Shown: positions 35,799-45,362, counted from the first letter of the stretch. The stretch: DNA of 64,000 nucleotides from Anaerobacillus sp. CMMVII (GCF_025377685.1 NZ_JACEHK010000015.1:372001-436000); one strand, 5' to 3'. The notes: generated by a model not told the origin, from the letters alone. A program made the numbers and translations.

Positions 35799-37439
35799 AT
35801 GGCTGCCGAAATTAAATTAACTATTGGTGAGTTGCTAGAGAGTGTTGCAAATAAATTTCCTACGAAAGATGCCCTCGTATACCCAGATCGAGGCTTACGA
35901 TTATCTTATGAGCAATTTAATCATAAATGTAAAGACGTTGCCAAAGGATTAATGAAGCTTGGGATCAAGAAAGGCGAACATGTGGCAATTTGGGCGTCCA
36001 ACCGTCCAGAGTGGGTGACCAGTCAATTTGCCACAGGTAAAATTGGAGCAGTGTTAGTAACGGTGAACACAAATTACCGTTCGTCAGAGTTAGAATATTT
36101 ATTAAAACAATCTGATTCCACAACGTTAATTTTAATGGAGCAATTTAAAGATACTTCTTATATTGAAATGCTGTATGAAATCATTCCTGAATTAAAAGAA
36201 GCAGAGCCGGGCAAATTGCAATCAGAAAAATTCCCTTTTTTAAAAAACGTGATTGTCCTAGGTGAAACCAGCTATCCTGGTACTTTTTTATGGGAGGATA
36301 TTGTTTCTTTTAAAGATGAGGTATCCGATCAGGAGTTAGTAAAACGCATCTCCACACTTCATCCAAATGATGCAATTAATATGCAGTACACTTCTGGTAC
36401 AACGGGGTTCCCGAAAGGGGTTATGTTAACACACTATAATATTGTGAATAACGCAGTAAATATTGCAGAATGTATGAATTTAACAGAGCAGGATCGTATG
36501 TGTATTCCAGTTCCTTTCTTTCATTGTTTTGGCTGTGTCCTTGGCACCCTTGCTTGTGTCACTGTAGGGGCGACGATGGTTCCGGTTCAAGAATACAATG
36601 TAAAAGATGTGTTAACAGCAGTTGAACAAGAGAAATGTACAGCTCTTCATGGTGTACCAACCATGTTTATCTCACAGCTGAATGACCCTGATTTTGATAA
36701 GTATGATCTATCTAGTTTAAGGACTGGAATTATGGCTGGTTCACCTTGTCCGATTGAGGTCATGAAAGCCGTAGTGACAAAAATGGGGGCTGACCAAATC
36801 ACGATCGCTTACGGTCAAACAGAATCGTCTCCTGTTATTACGCAAACGAGGGTATATGATCCTATTGAGCTACGTGTAGCGTCAGTTGGAAAAGCACTTC
36901 CAAAAGTGGAGGTGAAAATTGTTGACCCGACCACAAACGAGGAGGTCCCTCGTGGGGTTCAAGGAGAGTTATGCACAAGAGGATATCAAGTTATGAAAGG
37001 TTACTATAAAAATCCAGAAGCAACGAGTGCTGCCATAGACCATGAGGGATGGTTACATACAGGGGATTTAGCTGTAATGGATGATGATGGTTACTGTAAG
37101 ATAACAGGTCGTCTAAAGGATATGATCATCCGTGGTGGTGAAAATATTTATCCAAGAGAAATTGAAGAGTTTTTATATCAGCATCCCAAAGTTGTTGACG
37201 TTCAAGTGGTAGGTGTGCCTGACGAAAGGTTTGGTGAAGAAGTAGTTGCTTGGTTGAAACTTAAAGAAGGTGAAACAGCTACAGATGAGGAAATTCGCCA
37301 ATTCTGTTTAGGGAAAATCGCCCGCTATAAAGTCCCTAAGTATATCGTTTTTTGTGAGGAATACCCAATGACTGCTTCTGGGAAAATTCAAAAATTTAAA
37401 TTACGGGAGCAGTCAGTTGCGCTAACAAAAGTCACTTAA
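35799..37439 (+). CDS. yngI: acyl-CoA synthetase, AMP-forming (YngI)
   Basis: A 546-residue ANL-superfamily ligase. P-loop YTSGTTGFPKG (about residue 197), YGQTESSPVI, and the hinge HTGDLAVMDDDGY with GRLKDMIIRGGENIYP; the catalytic lysine is in TASGKIQKFK near the end. It activates a carboxylic acid to acyl-AMP then acyl-CoA. From its operon position the substrate is probably isovalerate, 3-methylcrotonate or acetoacetate; the sequence alone does not say. Confidence 0.9.
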   Translation: MAAEIKLTIGELLESVANKFPTKDALVYPDRGLRLSYEQFNHKCKDVAKGLMKLGIKKGEHVAIWASNRPEWVTSQFATGKIGAVLVTVNTNYRSSELEYLLKQSDSTTLILMEQFKDTSYIEMLYEIIPELKEAEPGKLQSEKFPFLKNVIVLGETSYPGTFLWEDIVSFKDEVSDQELVKRISTLHPNDAINMQYTSGTTGFPKGVMLTHYNIVNNAVNIAECMNLTEQDRMCIPVPFFHCFGCVLGTLACVTVGATMVPVQEYNVKDVLTAVEQEKCTALHGVPTMFISQLNDPDFDKYDLSSLRTGIMAGSPCPIEVMKAVVTKMGADQITIAYGQTESSPVITQTRVYDPIELRVASVGKALPKVEVKIVDPTTNEEVPRGVQGELCTRGYQVMKGYYKNPEATSAAIDHEGWLHTGDLAVMDDDGYCKITGRLKDMIIRGGENIYPREIEEFLYQHPKVVDVQVVGVPDERFGEEVVAWLKLKEGETATDEEIRQFCLGKIARYKVPKYIVFCEEYPMTASGKIQKFKLREQSVALTKVT

Positions 37440-37476
37440 AGCTAAATAATAGAGAGAAAAAAAGAGGAGTGAGCCG

Positions 37477-38823
37477 ATGTTTAAGAAAATATTAATTGCG
37501 AACCGTGGAGAGATTGCCATTCGGGTGATGCGCACCTGTAAAAAACTAGGCATAAAAACGGTAGCTGTTTATTCAGAAGCAGATGCCCAGGCTCTCCATG
37601 TAAAATACGCAGATGAAGCATTTTTACTAGGTCCACCTAGAGTAAATGAAAGCTATTTAAAAGTGGAGAAAATTATTGAGATAGCTAAACATACAGGAGC
37701 AGAGGCTGTTCATCCAGGATACGGTCTTTTATCAGAAAATGCCAACTTTGCTAGAGCGTGTGAAAATGCGGGTATTACGTTTATAGGACCTAGCCCCGAG
37801 GTAATTGAAAGTATGGGTAGTAAAATTGAGGCTAGGAAAACGATGGAAAAAGCCAATGTGCCCATTGTTCCAGGTGGGAATGAACCATTAGTTGATGCTG
37901 AGGAAGCAGTTCTTAGGGCTCGCGAAATGGGCTTTCCAGTCATGTTAAAAGCATCAAGTGGTGGTGGCGGAATTGGCATGCAAATTGTTCAAGATGAGGA
38001 ACAATTACTAAAGGCGTTTGCTAGTAACCAAAAGCGTGCTCAAGATTTCTTTGGCGATGGTGCGATGTATTTAGAAAAATATATTGCTAACCCGCGGCAT
38101 ATCGAGATTCAAGTGCTGGCAGATAAAGCTGGGAATACCGTTTATCTTTGGGAAAGAGAATGCTCAATCCAAAGACGTCATCAGAAAGTAGTAGAAGAAG
38201 CCCCATCACCATTTCTAGATCCTGAAACGAGGAGGAAAATGGGCGAAGCTGCAGTGAGAGCTGCAAAAGAAATTGGCTATGAAAATGCCGGAACAATTGA
38301 ATTTCTAGTAGATGAGGAAAAGAATTTTTACTTCTTAGAGATGAATACAAGATTACAAGTAGAACACCCTGTTACAGAGGAAATTACAGGTTTAGACTTA
38401 GTCGAACAGCAATTGAAAATAGCCTCTGGTGAATTACTACAATTTCAACAAGAGGATGTTCAATTACAGGGGCATGCCATCGAGGTAAGAATTTATGCAG
38501 AGGATCCGGTTCGATTTTTTCCATCACCAGGTCAAATTACTGCTTACATTCTTCCACAAGGTGAGAATATACGGAATGAAACGGGTGTTGATGAAACGAG
38601 TAAAGTCACTCCTTTTTATGATCCAATGATTGCAAAATTGATTGTGCGGGGAAATGATCGACAAAGTGCGATCAATGAACTCCAAAAAGCATTAAGTCAG
38701 TATCATGTCGAGGGAATAAAAACAAATATTCCAATGCTAAAACGAGTAGCCGAGCATGATGCATTTATTAATGGCGATACGACTACTAGCTTCGTAGAAA
38801 CATATTTAAACCAATCAAAATAA
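37477..38823 (+). CDS. yngH: biotin carboxylase subunit (YngH, methylcrotonyl-CoA carboxylase alpha)
   Basis: A 448-residue ATP-grasp biotin carboxylase. FKKILIANRGEIAIRVMRT start, ATP-grasp glycine loop SSGGGGIGM (about residue 164), RECSIQRRHQKVVEEAPSP, and EMNTRLQVEHPVTE near residue 288. It carboxylates biotin on the separate carrier protein encoded next. Unlike plant or mammalian MCC alpha there is no fused biotin domain, as in B. subtilis. Confidence 0.93.
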   Translation: MFKKILIANRGEIAIRVMRTCKKLGIKTVAVYSEADAQALHVKYADEAFLLGPPRVNESYLKVEKIIEIAKHTGAEAVHPGYGLLSENANFARACENAGITFIGPSPEVIESMGSKIEARKTMEKANVPIVPGGNEPLVDAEEAVLRAREMGFPVMLKASSGGGGIGMQIVQDEEQLLKAFASNQKRAQDFFGDGAMYLEKYIANPRHIEIQVLADKAGNTVYLWERECSIQRRHQKVVEEAPSPFLDPETRRKMGEAAVRAAKEIGYENAGTIEFLVDEEKNFYFLEMNTRLQVEHPVTEEITGLDLVEQQLKIASGELLQFQQEDVQLQGHAIEVRIYAEDPVRFFPSPGQITAYILPQGENIRNETGVDETSKVTPFYDPMIAKLIVRGNDRQSAINELQKALSQYHVEGIKTNIPMLKRVAEHDAFINGDTTTSFVETYLNQSK

Positions 38824-38847
38824 CCGAAATTATAGGAGGAAAAGAAC

Positions 38848-39060
38848 ATGGAGAAAGTTTTAGCAAGCATGGCAGGAAATGTTTGGAAGGTACTAGTAAA
38901 AGAAGGCGATCAAGTCGAAGAAGGCCAAGATGTCGTCATTTTAGAATCAATGAAAATGGAAATTCCAATTGCTGTAGAGGTGTCCGGGACAGTTCAAAGT
39001 GTCAAGATTAATGAAGGTGATTTTGTCAATGAGGATGATGTTTTAATCATTGTTGAGTAA
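38848..39060 (+). CDS. yngHB: biotin carrier protein (YngHB)
   Basis: A 70-residue free-standing biotinyl domain. The biotinylated lysine is in ILESMKMEIPI (Lys near residue 36). Two-fold symmetric barrel, e.g. EGDQVEEGQDVV and EGDFVNEDDVLI. It shuttles carboxyl groups between the biotin carboxylase and the carboxyltransferase encoded downstream. RBS AGGAGGAAA. Confidence 0.93.
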   Translation: MEKVLASMAGNVWKVLVKEGDQVEEGQDVVILESMKMEIPIAVEVSGTVQSVKINEGDFVNEDDVLIIVE

Positions 39061-39072
39061 CAGGAGGCCGCT

Positions 39073-39972
39073 ATGTTTCCTAACAAAGTTACGATAAAAG
39101 AAGTTGGTCCACGCGATGGCCTACAAAATGAAAAAACGATTATTACGGTTGACGATAAAGTATCCTGGATTAATATGCTTTCTGAAACTGGACTATCTTA
39201 TATTGAGGTTACTTCCTTTGTAAATCCGAAGTGGATACCTGCATTAGCGGACTGTTTTGAAGTAGCGACAAGGATTGAGAAAAAGCCAGGCGTCACCTAT
39301 GCGGCTTTAGTGCCAAACCAAAAAGGCTTAGAAAAAGCGTTACAAGCGGACATTGATGAAATCTCAATTTTTATGTCTGCTAGTGAATCACATAACTTAA
39401 AAAATATTAATAAATCAATCCAAGAAACATACCCTGTACTAAACGGAGTTGTAAAGGATGCTTTAGCTGCCGAAAAGTCTGTTCGTGGATATCTATCCAC
39501 TGTTTTTGGTTGTCCCTACGAGGGTGAAATCAATATTGATCAAGTAATAGAAGTGACAGAAAAACTTTTTGAAATGGGAGTTTCTGAACTATCGCTTGGG
39601 GATACGATTGGAGTTGCTACCCCAAGACAAGTTCAACTTTTCCTTGAACAGTTCTTAAAACGGTTTCCGAAAGAAAAAATTGCCCTTCATTTTCATGATA
39701 CAAGGGGTACAGCATTAGCGAATATTTTCGCAAGTCTAGAAATGGGGATGACTGTATTTGATAGTTCACTAGGAGGTTTAGGTGGATGCCCTTACGCTCC
39801 GGGTGCCTCAGGAAATGTTGCTACCGATGATGTGAACTACATGTTAAAGAAGATGGGTATTGAAACAAATATTGAAGATGAAAAGTTACTAGATGCAGCT
39901 CAATTTATTGAAACATGTCTAAATAAAAGACTTATGAGTCATAGCATGTTAATTAATCGTAGTAAATGTTGA
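39073..39972 (+). CDS. yngG: hydroxymethylglutaryl-CoA lyase (YngG)
   Basis: A 299-residue TIM-barrel lyase splitting HMG-CoA to acetyl-CoA and acetoacetate. KEVGPRDGLQNE holds the catalytic Arg/Asp at the N-terminus; HFHDTRGTALAN carries metal histidines, and GLGGCPYAPGASGN the catalytic-site loop cysteine. Starts after CAGGAGG, 12 bases behind the biotin carrier. Confidence 0.95.
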   Translation: MFPNKVTIKEVGPRDGLQNEKTIITVDDKVSWINMLSETGLSYIEVTSFVNPKWIPALADCFEVATRIEKKPGVTYAALVPNQKGLEKALQADIDEISIFMSASESHNLKNINKSIQETYPVLNGVVKDALAAEKSVRGYLSTVFGCPYEGEINIDQVIEVTEKLFEMGVSELSLGDTIGVATPRQVQLFLEQFLKRFPKEKIALHFHDTRGTALANIFASLEMGMTVFDSSLGGLGGCPYAPGASGNVATDDVNYMLKKMGIETNIEDEKLLDAAQFIETCLNKRLMSHSMLINRSKC

Positions 39973-40006
39973 TAGAGTACTAGTTTACTTGGAAGGAGGA
40001 GAAGTG

Positions 40007-40783
40007 GTGGGAAGTGAAGCAATACTTTCTATACAAGAAAATGAAATCGCCATCATATTACTAAACCGCCCTGAAAAAGCCAATGCCTTATCTGTTCAAA
40101 TGCTAACTGAACTCCAAGAAATTATCCAACAAATAAAATACAATCCAGCAATTCGCTGTGTCATTATTACTGGTGCCGGTGAAAAAGCGTTTTGTGCAGG
40201 CGCTGATCTAAAAGAGCGAGCAACAATGAATCAACAGGAGGTTCGGAAGACGGTTGCCCTCATTCGCAAGACGATTAACGATCTTGAAGAGCTACCAAAG
40301 CCTGTCATTGCAGCAATAAATGGGGTAGCACTTGGTGGTGGAACTGAACTTGCCCTTGCTTGTGATATTCGAATAGCAGCTAATAGAGCAATGCTGGGAC
40401 TAACCGAGACTTCTCTGGGAATTATTCCTGGTGCTGGTGGAACGCAACGGTTAGCACGTTTAGTTGGTAAGGGAAAAGCCAAAGAGTTAATTTATACAGC
40501 GAAAAAAATAGTGGCAAATGAAGCTGAAAGAATTGGTCTTGTGGAGCATGTGGACGAGGATTTTATGAGCAAAGCAATGGAACTTGCAAAACAAATATGT
40601 AAAAATGCCCCAATTGCGATTTCTCAAGCTAAGCTTGCTATCGACAAGGGGTATGAAATGGATCTTCAAGCAGGTTTAGCGTTTGAACAAGCCGCTTATG
40701 AAATTACAATCCCAACAAAAGATCGTTTAGAAGGCTTACAAGCGTTTAAAGAAAAGAGACCGCCAAATTATACTGGTGAATAG
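40007..40783 (+). CDS. yngF: enoyl-CoA hydratase (methylglutaconyl-CoA hydratase, YngF)
   Basis: About 258 residues, crotonase fold. Oxyanion-hole segments are CAGADLKERA and GVALGGGTELALACD; catalytic Glu residues lie in the GGTELAL and GLTETSLGIIPGAGG regions. In this operon it should hydrate 3-methylglutaconyl-CoA to HMG-CoA. GTG 40007 is 7 bases from AAGGAGG; the longer frame from TTG 39989 overlaps that ribosome-binding site. Confidence 0.9.
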   Translation: MGSEAILSIQENEIAIILLNRPEKANALSVQMLTELQEIIQQIKYNPAIRCVIITGAGEKAFCAGADLKERATMNQQEVRKTVALIRKTINDLEELPKPVIAAINGVALGGGTELALACDIRIAANRAMLGLTETSLGIIPGAGGTQRLARLVGKGKAKELIYTAKKIVANEAERIGLVEHVDEDFMSKAMELAKQICKNAPIAISQAKLAIDKGYEMDLQAGLAFEQAAYEITIPTKDRLEGLQAFKEKRPPNYTGE

Positions 40784-40802
40784 AGAGAAGGAGGCTAACG
40801 GA

Positions 40803-42332
40803 ATGTCGTTAGAAGATCGTTTACGTGAGCGTGTCGCCCAAATTTCAAAAGGTGGCGCCGAGAAGTATCATCAAAGTAACGCAGAAAAAGGGAAACTTTT
40901 TGTTCGAGAGAGACTAAACCTATTATTAGATGAGGGTGTTGAGATTGAAGATGGCCTGTTAGCTAACTGCCAGGATGAGACATTGCCTGCTGATGGTGTT
41001 GTCACTGGAATGGGGAAAATCAATGGACAATCTGTTTGCTTTATGGCCAATGACTCAACAGTAAAAGCTGGATCATGGGGAGCAAGAACGGTAGAGAAGA
41101 TTATCAGAATTCAAGAGACTGCTGAAAAGTTAAAAGTACCGATGATTTACTTGGTAGATTCAGCGGGAGCTAGAATCACTGATCAAATCGAAATGTTTCC
41201 AGGTCGTAGAGGAGCAGGAAGAATTTTTTACAATCAAGTAAAGCTTTCAGGGAAAATCCCACAAGTTTGTGTTCTTTTTGGCCCTTCAGCTGCAGGCGGT
41301 GCTTACATCCCAGCATTTTGCGATGTGGTCATCATGGTTGAAGGAAATGCTTCCATGTACCTTGGCTCGCCGCGGATGGCTGAAATGGTCATAGGTGAAA
41401 AAGTAACGCTGGAGGAAATGGGTGGAGCAAAAATGCATTGCTCAGTCTCAGGGTGTGGAGATATTCTAGCAAAAAATGAACCTGATGCCATTGATCAAGC
41501 ACGTAAATATTTATCCTACTTACCGCAAAACTACTTAGAAAAGCCGAAAATCGTAGAGACAGTTAAGGTTAAAGAATTTGATAAATCAATTGAAGATATT
41601 ATTCCAAAAAACCAAAATGCTCCTTTTAATATGGTTGATTTAATCAATCGTGTTGTTGATGAGAATAGCTTTTTTGAAATTAAGAAGCTTTTTGCTCCAG
41701 AGCTACTAACAGGCTTTGCAAGAATTGATGGCCAATCAGTCGGAATTATTGCCAATCAGCCGCGAGTAAAAGGTGGCGTATTGTTCCATGATTCTGCTGA
41801 TAAAGCAGCTAAGTTTATTACATTATGCGATGCTTTCCATATTCCACTTGTGTTTTTAGCGGATATTCCAGGATTTATGATTGGAACAAAAGTAGAACGT
41901 GCAGGGATCATTCGCCATGGGGCAAAAATGATTTCAGCAATGGCTGAGGCAACTGTTCCAAAAATCTCAATCATCGTCCGAAAAGCTTATGGTGCCGGTC
42001 TTTATGCGATGGCGGGTCCAGCATTTGATCCCGATTGCTGCTTAGCTTTACCAACAGCCTCGATTGCTGTTATGGGGCCAGAGGCAGCGGTAAATGCTGT
42101 TTATGCGAACAAAATTGCTCAGCTAAGTGAAGAAGAGCGTCCAGCATTTATTGAGGAAAAGCGAAGTGAGTACCGCGAAGATGTTGATATTTATCGTTTA
42201 GCTTCAGAATTAATTATTGATGGAATTATCCCAGCCAACTCACTACGTCATGAATTAAGTACTCGCCTTTCGATGTATATGTCTAAATATGTAGTGTTCT
42301 CTGAAAGAAAACATCCAGTTTATCCTGTTTAA
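40803..42332 (+). CDS. yngE: acyl-CoA carboxyltransferase, methylcrotonyl-CoA carboxylase beta (YngE)
   Basis: About 509 residues, two crotonase-like halves typical of propionyl/methylcrotonyl carboxyltransferases: IYLVDSAGARITDQIEMFPG and GPSAAGGAYIPAF in the N half; VFLADIPGFMIGTKVERAG and GAGLYAMAGPAFDPD in the C half. It moves CO2 from biotin to 3-methylcrotonyl-CoA. ATG 40803 follows AAGGAGG by 8 bases; the frame from 40776 overlaps yngF. Confidence 0.92.
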   Translation: MSLEDRLRERVAQISKGGAEKYHQSNAEKGKLFVRERLNLLLDEGVEIEDGLLANCQDETLPADGVVTGMGKINGQSVCFMANDSTVKAGSWGARTVEKIIRIQETAEKLKVPMIYLVDSAGARITDQIEMFPGRRGAGRIFYNQVKLSGKIPQVCVLFGPSAAGGAYIPAFCDVVIMVEGNASMYLGSPRMAEMVIGEKVTLEEMGGAKMHCSVSGCGDILAKNEPDAIDQARKYLSYLPQNYLEKPKIVETVKVKEFDKSIEDIIPKNQNAPFNMVDLINRVVDENSFFEIKKLFAPELLTGFARIDGQSVGIIANQPRVKGGVLFHDSADKAAKFITLCDAFHIPLVFLADIPGFMIGTKVERAGIIRHGAKMISAMAEATVPKISIIVRKAYGAGLYAMAGPAFDPDCCLALPTASIAVMGPEAAVNAVYANKIAQLSEEERPAFIEEKRSEYREDVDIYRLASELIIDGIIPANSLRHELSTRLSMYMSKYVVFSERKHPVYPV

Positions 42333-42359
42333 CATTTATCTATATAAGGGAGAGTGAGA

Positions 42360-43052
42360 TTGTTGAAACCAATTTATACTTCATTTGTTGATGCCGTAAA
42401 AGATATTCAAGATGGAGCAACTTTAATGGTAGGTGGTTTTGGTTTAGTTGGAATTCCCGAAAATTTGATTAAAGCACTACTCGAGCGAGAGGTCAAAGAT
42501 TTAACTGTCATCTCCAATAACTGTGGTGTGGATGAGTGGGGACTTGGCTTGCTGTTGAAAAACAAGCAAATTAAAAAAATGATTGCATCCTATGTCGGTG
42601 AAAATAAAGAATTTGAACGTCAAGTATTATCTGGAGAACTTGAAGTTGAACTAGTACCGCAGGGAACGCTAGCAGAGAAAATTCGAGCTGGTGGTGCAGG
42701 GATTCCGGCCTTTTTTACACCTGCTGGAGTAGGAACTCCAATTGCTGAAGGCAAAGAGACTCGGGTTTTTAATGGGAAAGAATACTTGCTTGAAGAAGCT
42801 CTTGTTGCTGATTTTAGTTTAGTTAGAGCAATGAAGGGCGATAAGCTTGGAAACTTAATTTATAACAAAACAGCGCAAAACTTTAACCCAATGATTGCTA
42901 CTGCAGGAAAGATTACGATTGCTGAAGTTGAAGAGCTCTATGAAATAGGCGAACTTCACCCGGAGCAAATTCATACGCCAAGTGTTTATGTGCAACGACT
43001 CATTGTTGGTAAGCAAGAGAAACGCATCGAACGACTAACTGTTAGTGATTAA
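42360..43052 (+). CDS. scoA: 3-oxoacid CoA-transferase subunit A
   Basis: About 230 residues, CoA-transferase family I alpha subunit: [13 protein letters not shown] (CoA-binding), [14 protein letters not shown] and [15 protein letters not shown]. Together with the next gene it transfers CoA from succinyl-CoA to acetoacetate (or acetate/butyrate). Placement after the HMG-CoA pathway lets the acetoacetate it yields be reactivated. TTG start at 42360 (AAGGGAGAG upstream) is preferred, though GTG 42354 is possible. Confidence 0.88.
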   Translation: MLKPIYTSFVDAVKDIQDGATLMVGGFGLVGIPENLIKALLEREVKDLTVISNNCGVDEWGLGLLLKNKQIKKMIASYVGENKEFERQVLSGELEVELVPQGTLAEKIRAGGAGIPAFFTPAGVGTPIAEGKETRVFNGKEYLLEEALVADFSLVRAMKGDKLGNLIYNKTAQNFNPMIATAGKITIAEVEELYEIGELHPEQIHTPSVYVQRLIVGKQEKRIERLTVSD

Positions 43053-43071
43053 TGAAAGGGAGGCGTAAATA

Positions 43072-43713
43072 GTGAATATTCGCGAACGAATTGCCCGCCG
43101 TGCCGAAAAAGAAGTGCAAGATGGATTTTTCGTAAATTTAGGGATCGGAATGCCAACGCTTGTTGCCAACTATATTTCTGAAGATAAACAAGTTGTTCTT
43201 CAGTCAGAAAATGGTTTATTAGGTATAGGTCCCTATCCTACAAAAGAAAAAGTCGATCCCGATCTAATCAATGCAGGGAAAGAAACTGTAACAGCCATTA
43301 AGGGTGCCGCTTATTTTAGTAGTGCTGAATCCTTTGCAATGATCCGTGGTGGTCATATTGACCTTGCCATTTTAGGTGCGATGGAAGTCGCTGAAAATGG
43401 TGATTTAGCAAACTGGATGATCCCGGGGAAAATGATAAAAGGAATGGGCGGAGCCATGGATTTAGTTCATGGTGCCAAAAAGGTTGTCATCATTATGGAG
43501 CATGTGAACAAAAAAGGAGAACCTAAAATTCTAAAAAACTGTACCCTCCCTTTGACGGGGAAAGGAGTAGTAAATAGAATTATTACTGATCGCGCTGTGA
43601 TAGATGTTACTGAAAATGGTTTAAAGCTAATTGAGGTAATGGAAGGATACACAGTTGAGGATATCAAAAACTCGACCGAGCCTGAGTTAATCATTGCAGA
43701 AAATTTACAATAA
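43072..43713 (+). CDS. scoB: 3-oxoacid CoA-transferase subunit B
   Basis: A 213-residue beta subunit. The catalytic glutamate is in [13 protein letters not shown] (Glu near residue 47); [13 protein letters not shown] and [19 protein letters not shown] are family motifs. GTG start after AAAGGGAGG. Last gene of the operon, ending before a strong terminator. Confidence 0.93.
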   Translation: MNIRERIARRAEKEVQDGFFVNLGIGMPTLVANYISEDKQVVLQSENGLLGIGPYPTKEKVDPDLINAGKETVTAIKGAAYFSSAESFAMIRGGHIDLAILGAMEVAENGDLANWMIPGKMIKGMGGAMDLVHGAKKVVIIMEHVNKKGEPKILKNCTLPLTGKGVVNRIITDRAVIDVTENGLKLIEVMEGYTVEDIKNSTEPELIIAENLQ

Positions 43714-43721
43714 GTAGGAAA

Positions 43722-43760
43722 GTGACTGACACTACGATTTAGGGTCAGTCGCTTTTTTTT
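43722..43760 (+). terminator. terminator of the leucine-degradation operon
   Basis: GTGACTGAC pairs with GTCAGTCGC (one T-G pair) followed by eight T. Confidence 0.9.
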
Positions 43761-43848
43761 GATACAGCGATTAACTGTAAATCTACGTCGCAAACCATAA
43801 GGCTTTGTTGGAGTGAGTTACTTGGTAACAGGGGCATTTTGTTTTTTT

Positions 43849-44036
43849 AAAGGCTCTTTTAATAAACTTTGTTGCTTTTAGGTCGTCTTTTGAGAATAAA
43901 TAAGCCATTGGGACAAATTTATTTGTCCCAATGGCTTATTTATTCTCAAAAGCTTCACGCACAGCGTGAAGAACCAAGCATTGGCTTGGTTACGACCTAA
44001 AAGCTAATAGCACCAATCTTTTAGAAAAGAGCCTTT
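43849..44036. repeat. cruciform repeat, family 3, with perfect 32-bp palindrome
   Basis: Outer arms AAAGGCTCTTTT / AAAAGAGCCTTT, then CTTTTAGGTCGT / ACGACCTAAAAG, enclose three hairpins: a perfect 32-pair stem (43887-43918 with 43921-43952, two-base loop, inner part GGGACAAAT/ATTTGTCCC), CTTCACGC / GCGTGAAG, and AACCAAGC / GCTTGGTT. The whole thing can fold as a four-way junction. Part copies lie at 45011-45127 (reverse order) and 60313-60408. Confidence 0.85.
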
Positions 44037-44259
44037 CGTAAACATTGTGAAAATAAAATAAATCATTATTTGACCGCTTACAGCCACCGAATGTTAGAAA
44101 AGATGCTCCTGAGGCTTTGGATATATCTTGTCATTACTAGCTAAATTACAAGCAACAAACTTTGAGGAAAACATTCTTTTTAAAAGAATTAAATATGTAC
44201 AGACACACACAAGCTCACCATTACATAAGTATAGAATAAATGCCTATGGAGGTGAGCGG

Positions 44260-44970
44260 ATGTCCAGTATTATCGCAGCACTAAGTTATTTCATTAAAGA
44301 AATAGTCTTCTTTGTCTCGTTTGTAAAAAACAATGCGTTCCCGCAACCGTTAAAAGAGGAGGAAGAACAAAAATATTTAAAGCTTATGGCTGAGGGAGAC
44401 GACATTGCCAGAAACCGCTTGATCGAGCATAATTTACGGCTTGTTGCACATATTGTTAAGAAATTTGAAAACACAAGAGAAGATACAGAAGACTTAATAT
44501 CGATCGGAACAATTGGATTGATGAAAGCAATTGATAGCTATTCAACTGGAAAAGGAACAAAACTAGCCACATATGCGGCCCGTTGTATAGAGAATGAAAT
44601 CCTCATGCATCTAAGAGCTTTAAAGAAAGTTAAAAAAGATGTTTCTCTTCATGATCCAATTGGAACAGATAAGGAAGGGAACGAAATTACTCTTATCGAT
44701 GTCCTCCAGGCAGATACTGCCGATGTCGTCGATACAATCCAGTTAAAGATGGAAAAAAAGCAAGTGTATGACTATATCCATATTCTAGATGACAGAGAGA
44801 AAGAAGTGATCATTGGTCGCTTTGGACTTGATATGAAAAAGGAACGGACACAACGAGAAATTGCCAAAGACTTGGGCATCTCACGAAGCTATGTGTCGCG
44901 CATTGAAAAGCGAGCTTTGATGAAGCTGTTTCATGAGTTTTATAAGCAGAGCCAGAAGGGGAAGAAGTAA
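44260..44970 (+). CDS. sigK: pro-sigma-K sporulation sigma factor, uninterrupted
   Basis: A 236-residue sigma-70 family factor of the late mother cell. The N-terminal pro-sequence is hydrophobic ([17 protein letters not shown]) and would be cut by SpoIVFB. Region 2 has [20 protein letters not shown] and [17 protein letters not shown]; region 4 has [23 protein letters not shown] 44260 follows GGAGGTGAG; the longer frame to 44128 is non-homologous. In B. subtilis a prophage-like element splits the gene; here it is continuous. It is bracketed by two family 3 repeats. Confidence 0.95.
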   Translation: MSSIIAALSYFIKEIVFFVSFVKNNAFPQPLKEEEEQKYLKLMAEGDDIARNRLIEHNLRLVAHIVKKFENTREDTEDLISIGTIGLMKAIDSYSTGKGTKLATYAARCIENEILMHLRALKKVKKDVSLHDPIGTDKEGNEITLIDVLQADTADVVDTIQLKMEKKQVYDYIHILDDREKEVIIGRFGLDMKKERTQREIAKDLGISRSYVSRIEKRALMKLFHEFYKQSQKGKK

Positions 44971-45010
44971 TTTTTTAGCTTTACCTGAGACAGAGGGGAC
45001 AATTACATTA

Positions 45011-45127
45011 TGACCGTAGCCAAGCAAAGCTTGGCTCTTCACGCATAGCGTGAAGTTTGTAAACTAAATGAGGCGTAGGGACAAATCCATTTGTCCCTAC
45101 GCCTCATTTAGTTTACGAAAGCGGTCA
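45011..45127. repeat. cruciform repeat, family 3, inverted relative to 43849
   Basis: TGACCG / CGGTCA close three hairpins: AGCCAAGC / GCTTGGCT, CTTCACGC-AT-AGCGTGAAG, and a perfect 28-pair stem (45059-45086 with 45089-45116). The order is the reverse of the 43849 copy. The long stem keeps GGGACAAAT/ATTTGTCCC but the outer 19 pairs are a different sequence. Confidence 0.85.
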
Positions 45128-45223
45128 AAATGCGAAATACACCGGAAATATTTAAAGAGTTTATAGGAAGAAGTTTTATTATTTAAAAAGAAGCAATGCA
45201 AATACAGGGGTTCTAGCATGGCA

Positions 45224-45362
45224 TTAGCCCATGATATTCCGCGAATAACAAATCGGCATTCTAGTAAATATTTTATAAATTTGTTTATCTAAGTGACGGT
45301 CCGTAACAACGACAATCGTTAAATCCGTTAACTCAGGAGTACGTTGAATTTTTCTTAATCAG
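45224..45362 (-). pseudogene. remnant of a type I restriction HsdR-like helicase
   Basis: The minus strand reads LIKKI, then QRTPELTDLTIVVVTDR and LDKQIYKIFTRM before TAA at 45226-45224; a frame slip separates the first five residues. TPEL..LTIVVVTDR.DLD.QI..TF is the strand/loop region after Walker A in HsdR restriction subunits. No start, no Walker A and no other part of the gene is found in 45128-46120, so this looks like a worn fragment. The surroundings hold no other gene. Confidence 0.45.

Noticed and set aside
43467-43793. 108-residue minus-strand ORF over the end of scoB
   Set aside because: Covers scoB and its terminator in antisense; composition is not protein-like.
43849-45127. 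Four-way-junction repeats considered as tRNA-like or IS ends
   Set aside because: No anticodon or acceptor features, and no transposase between or beside them.
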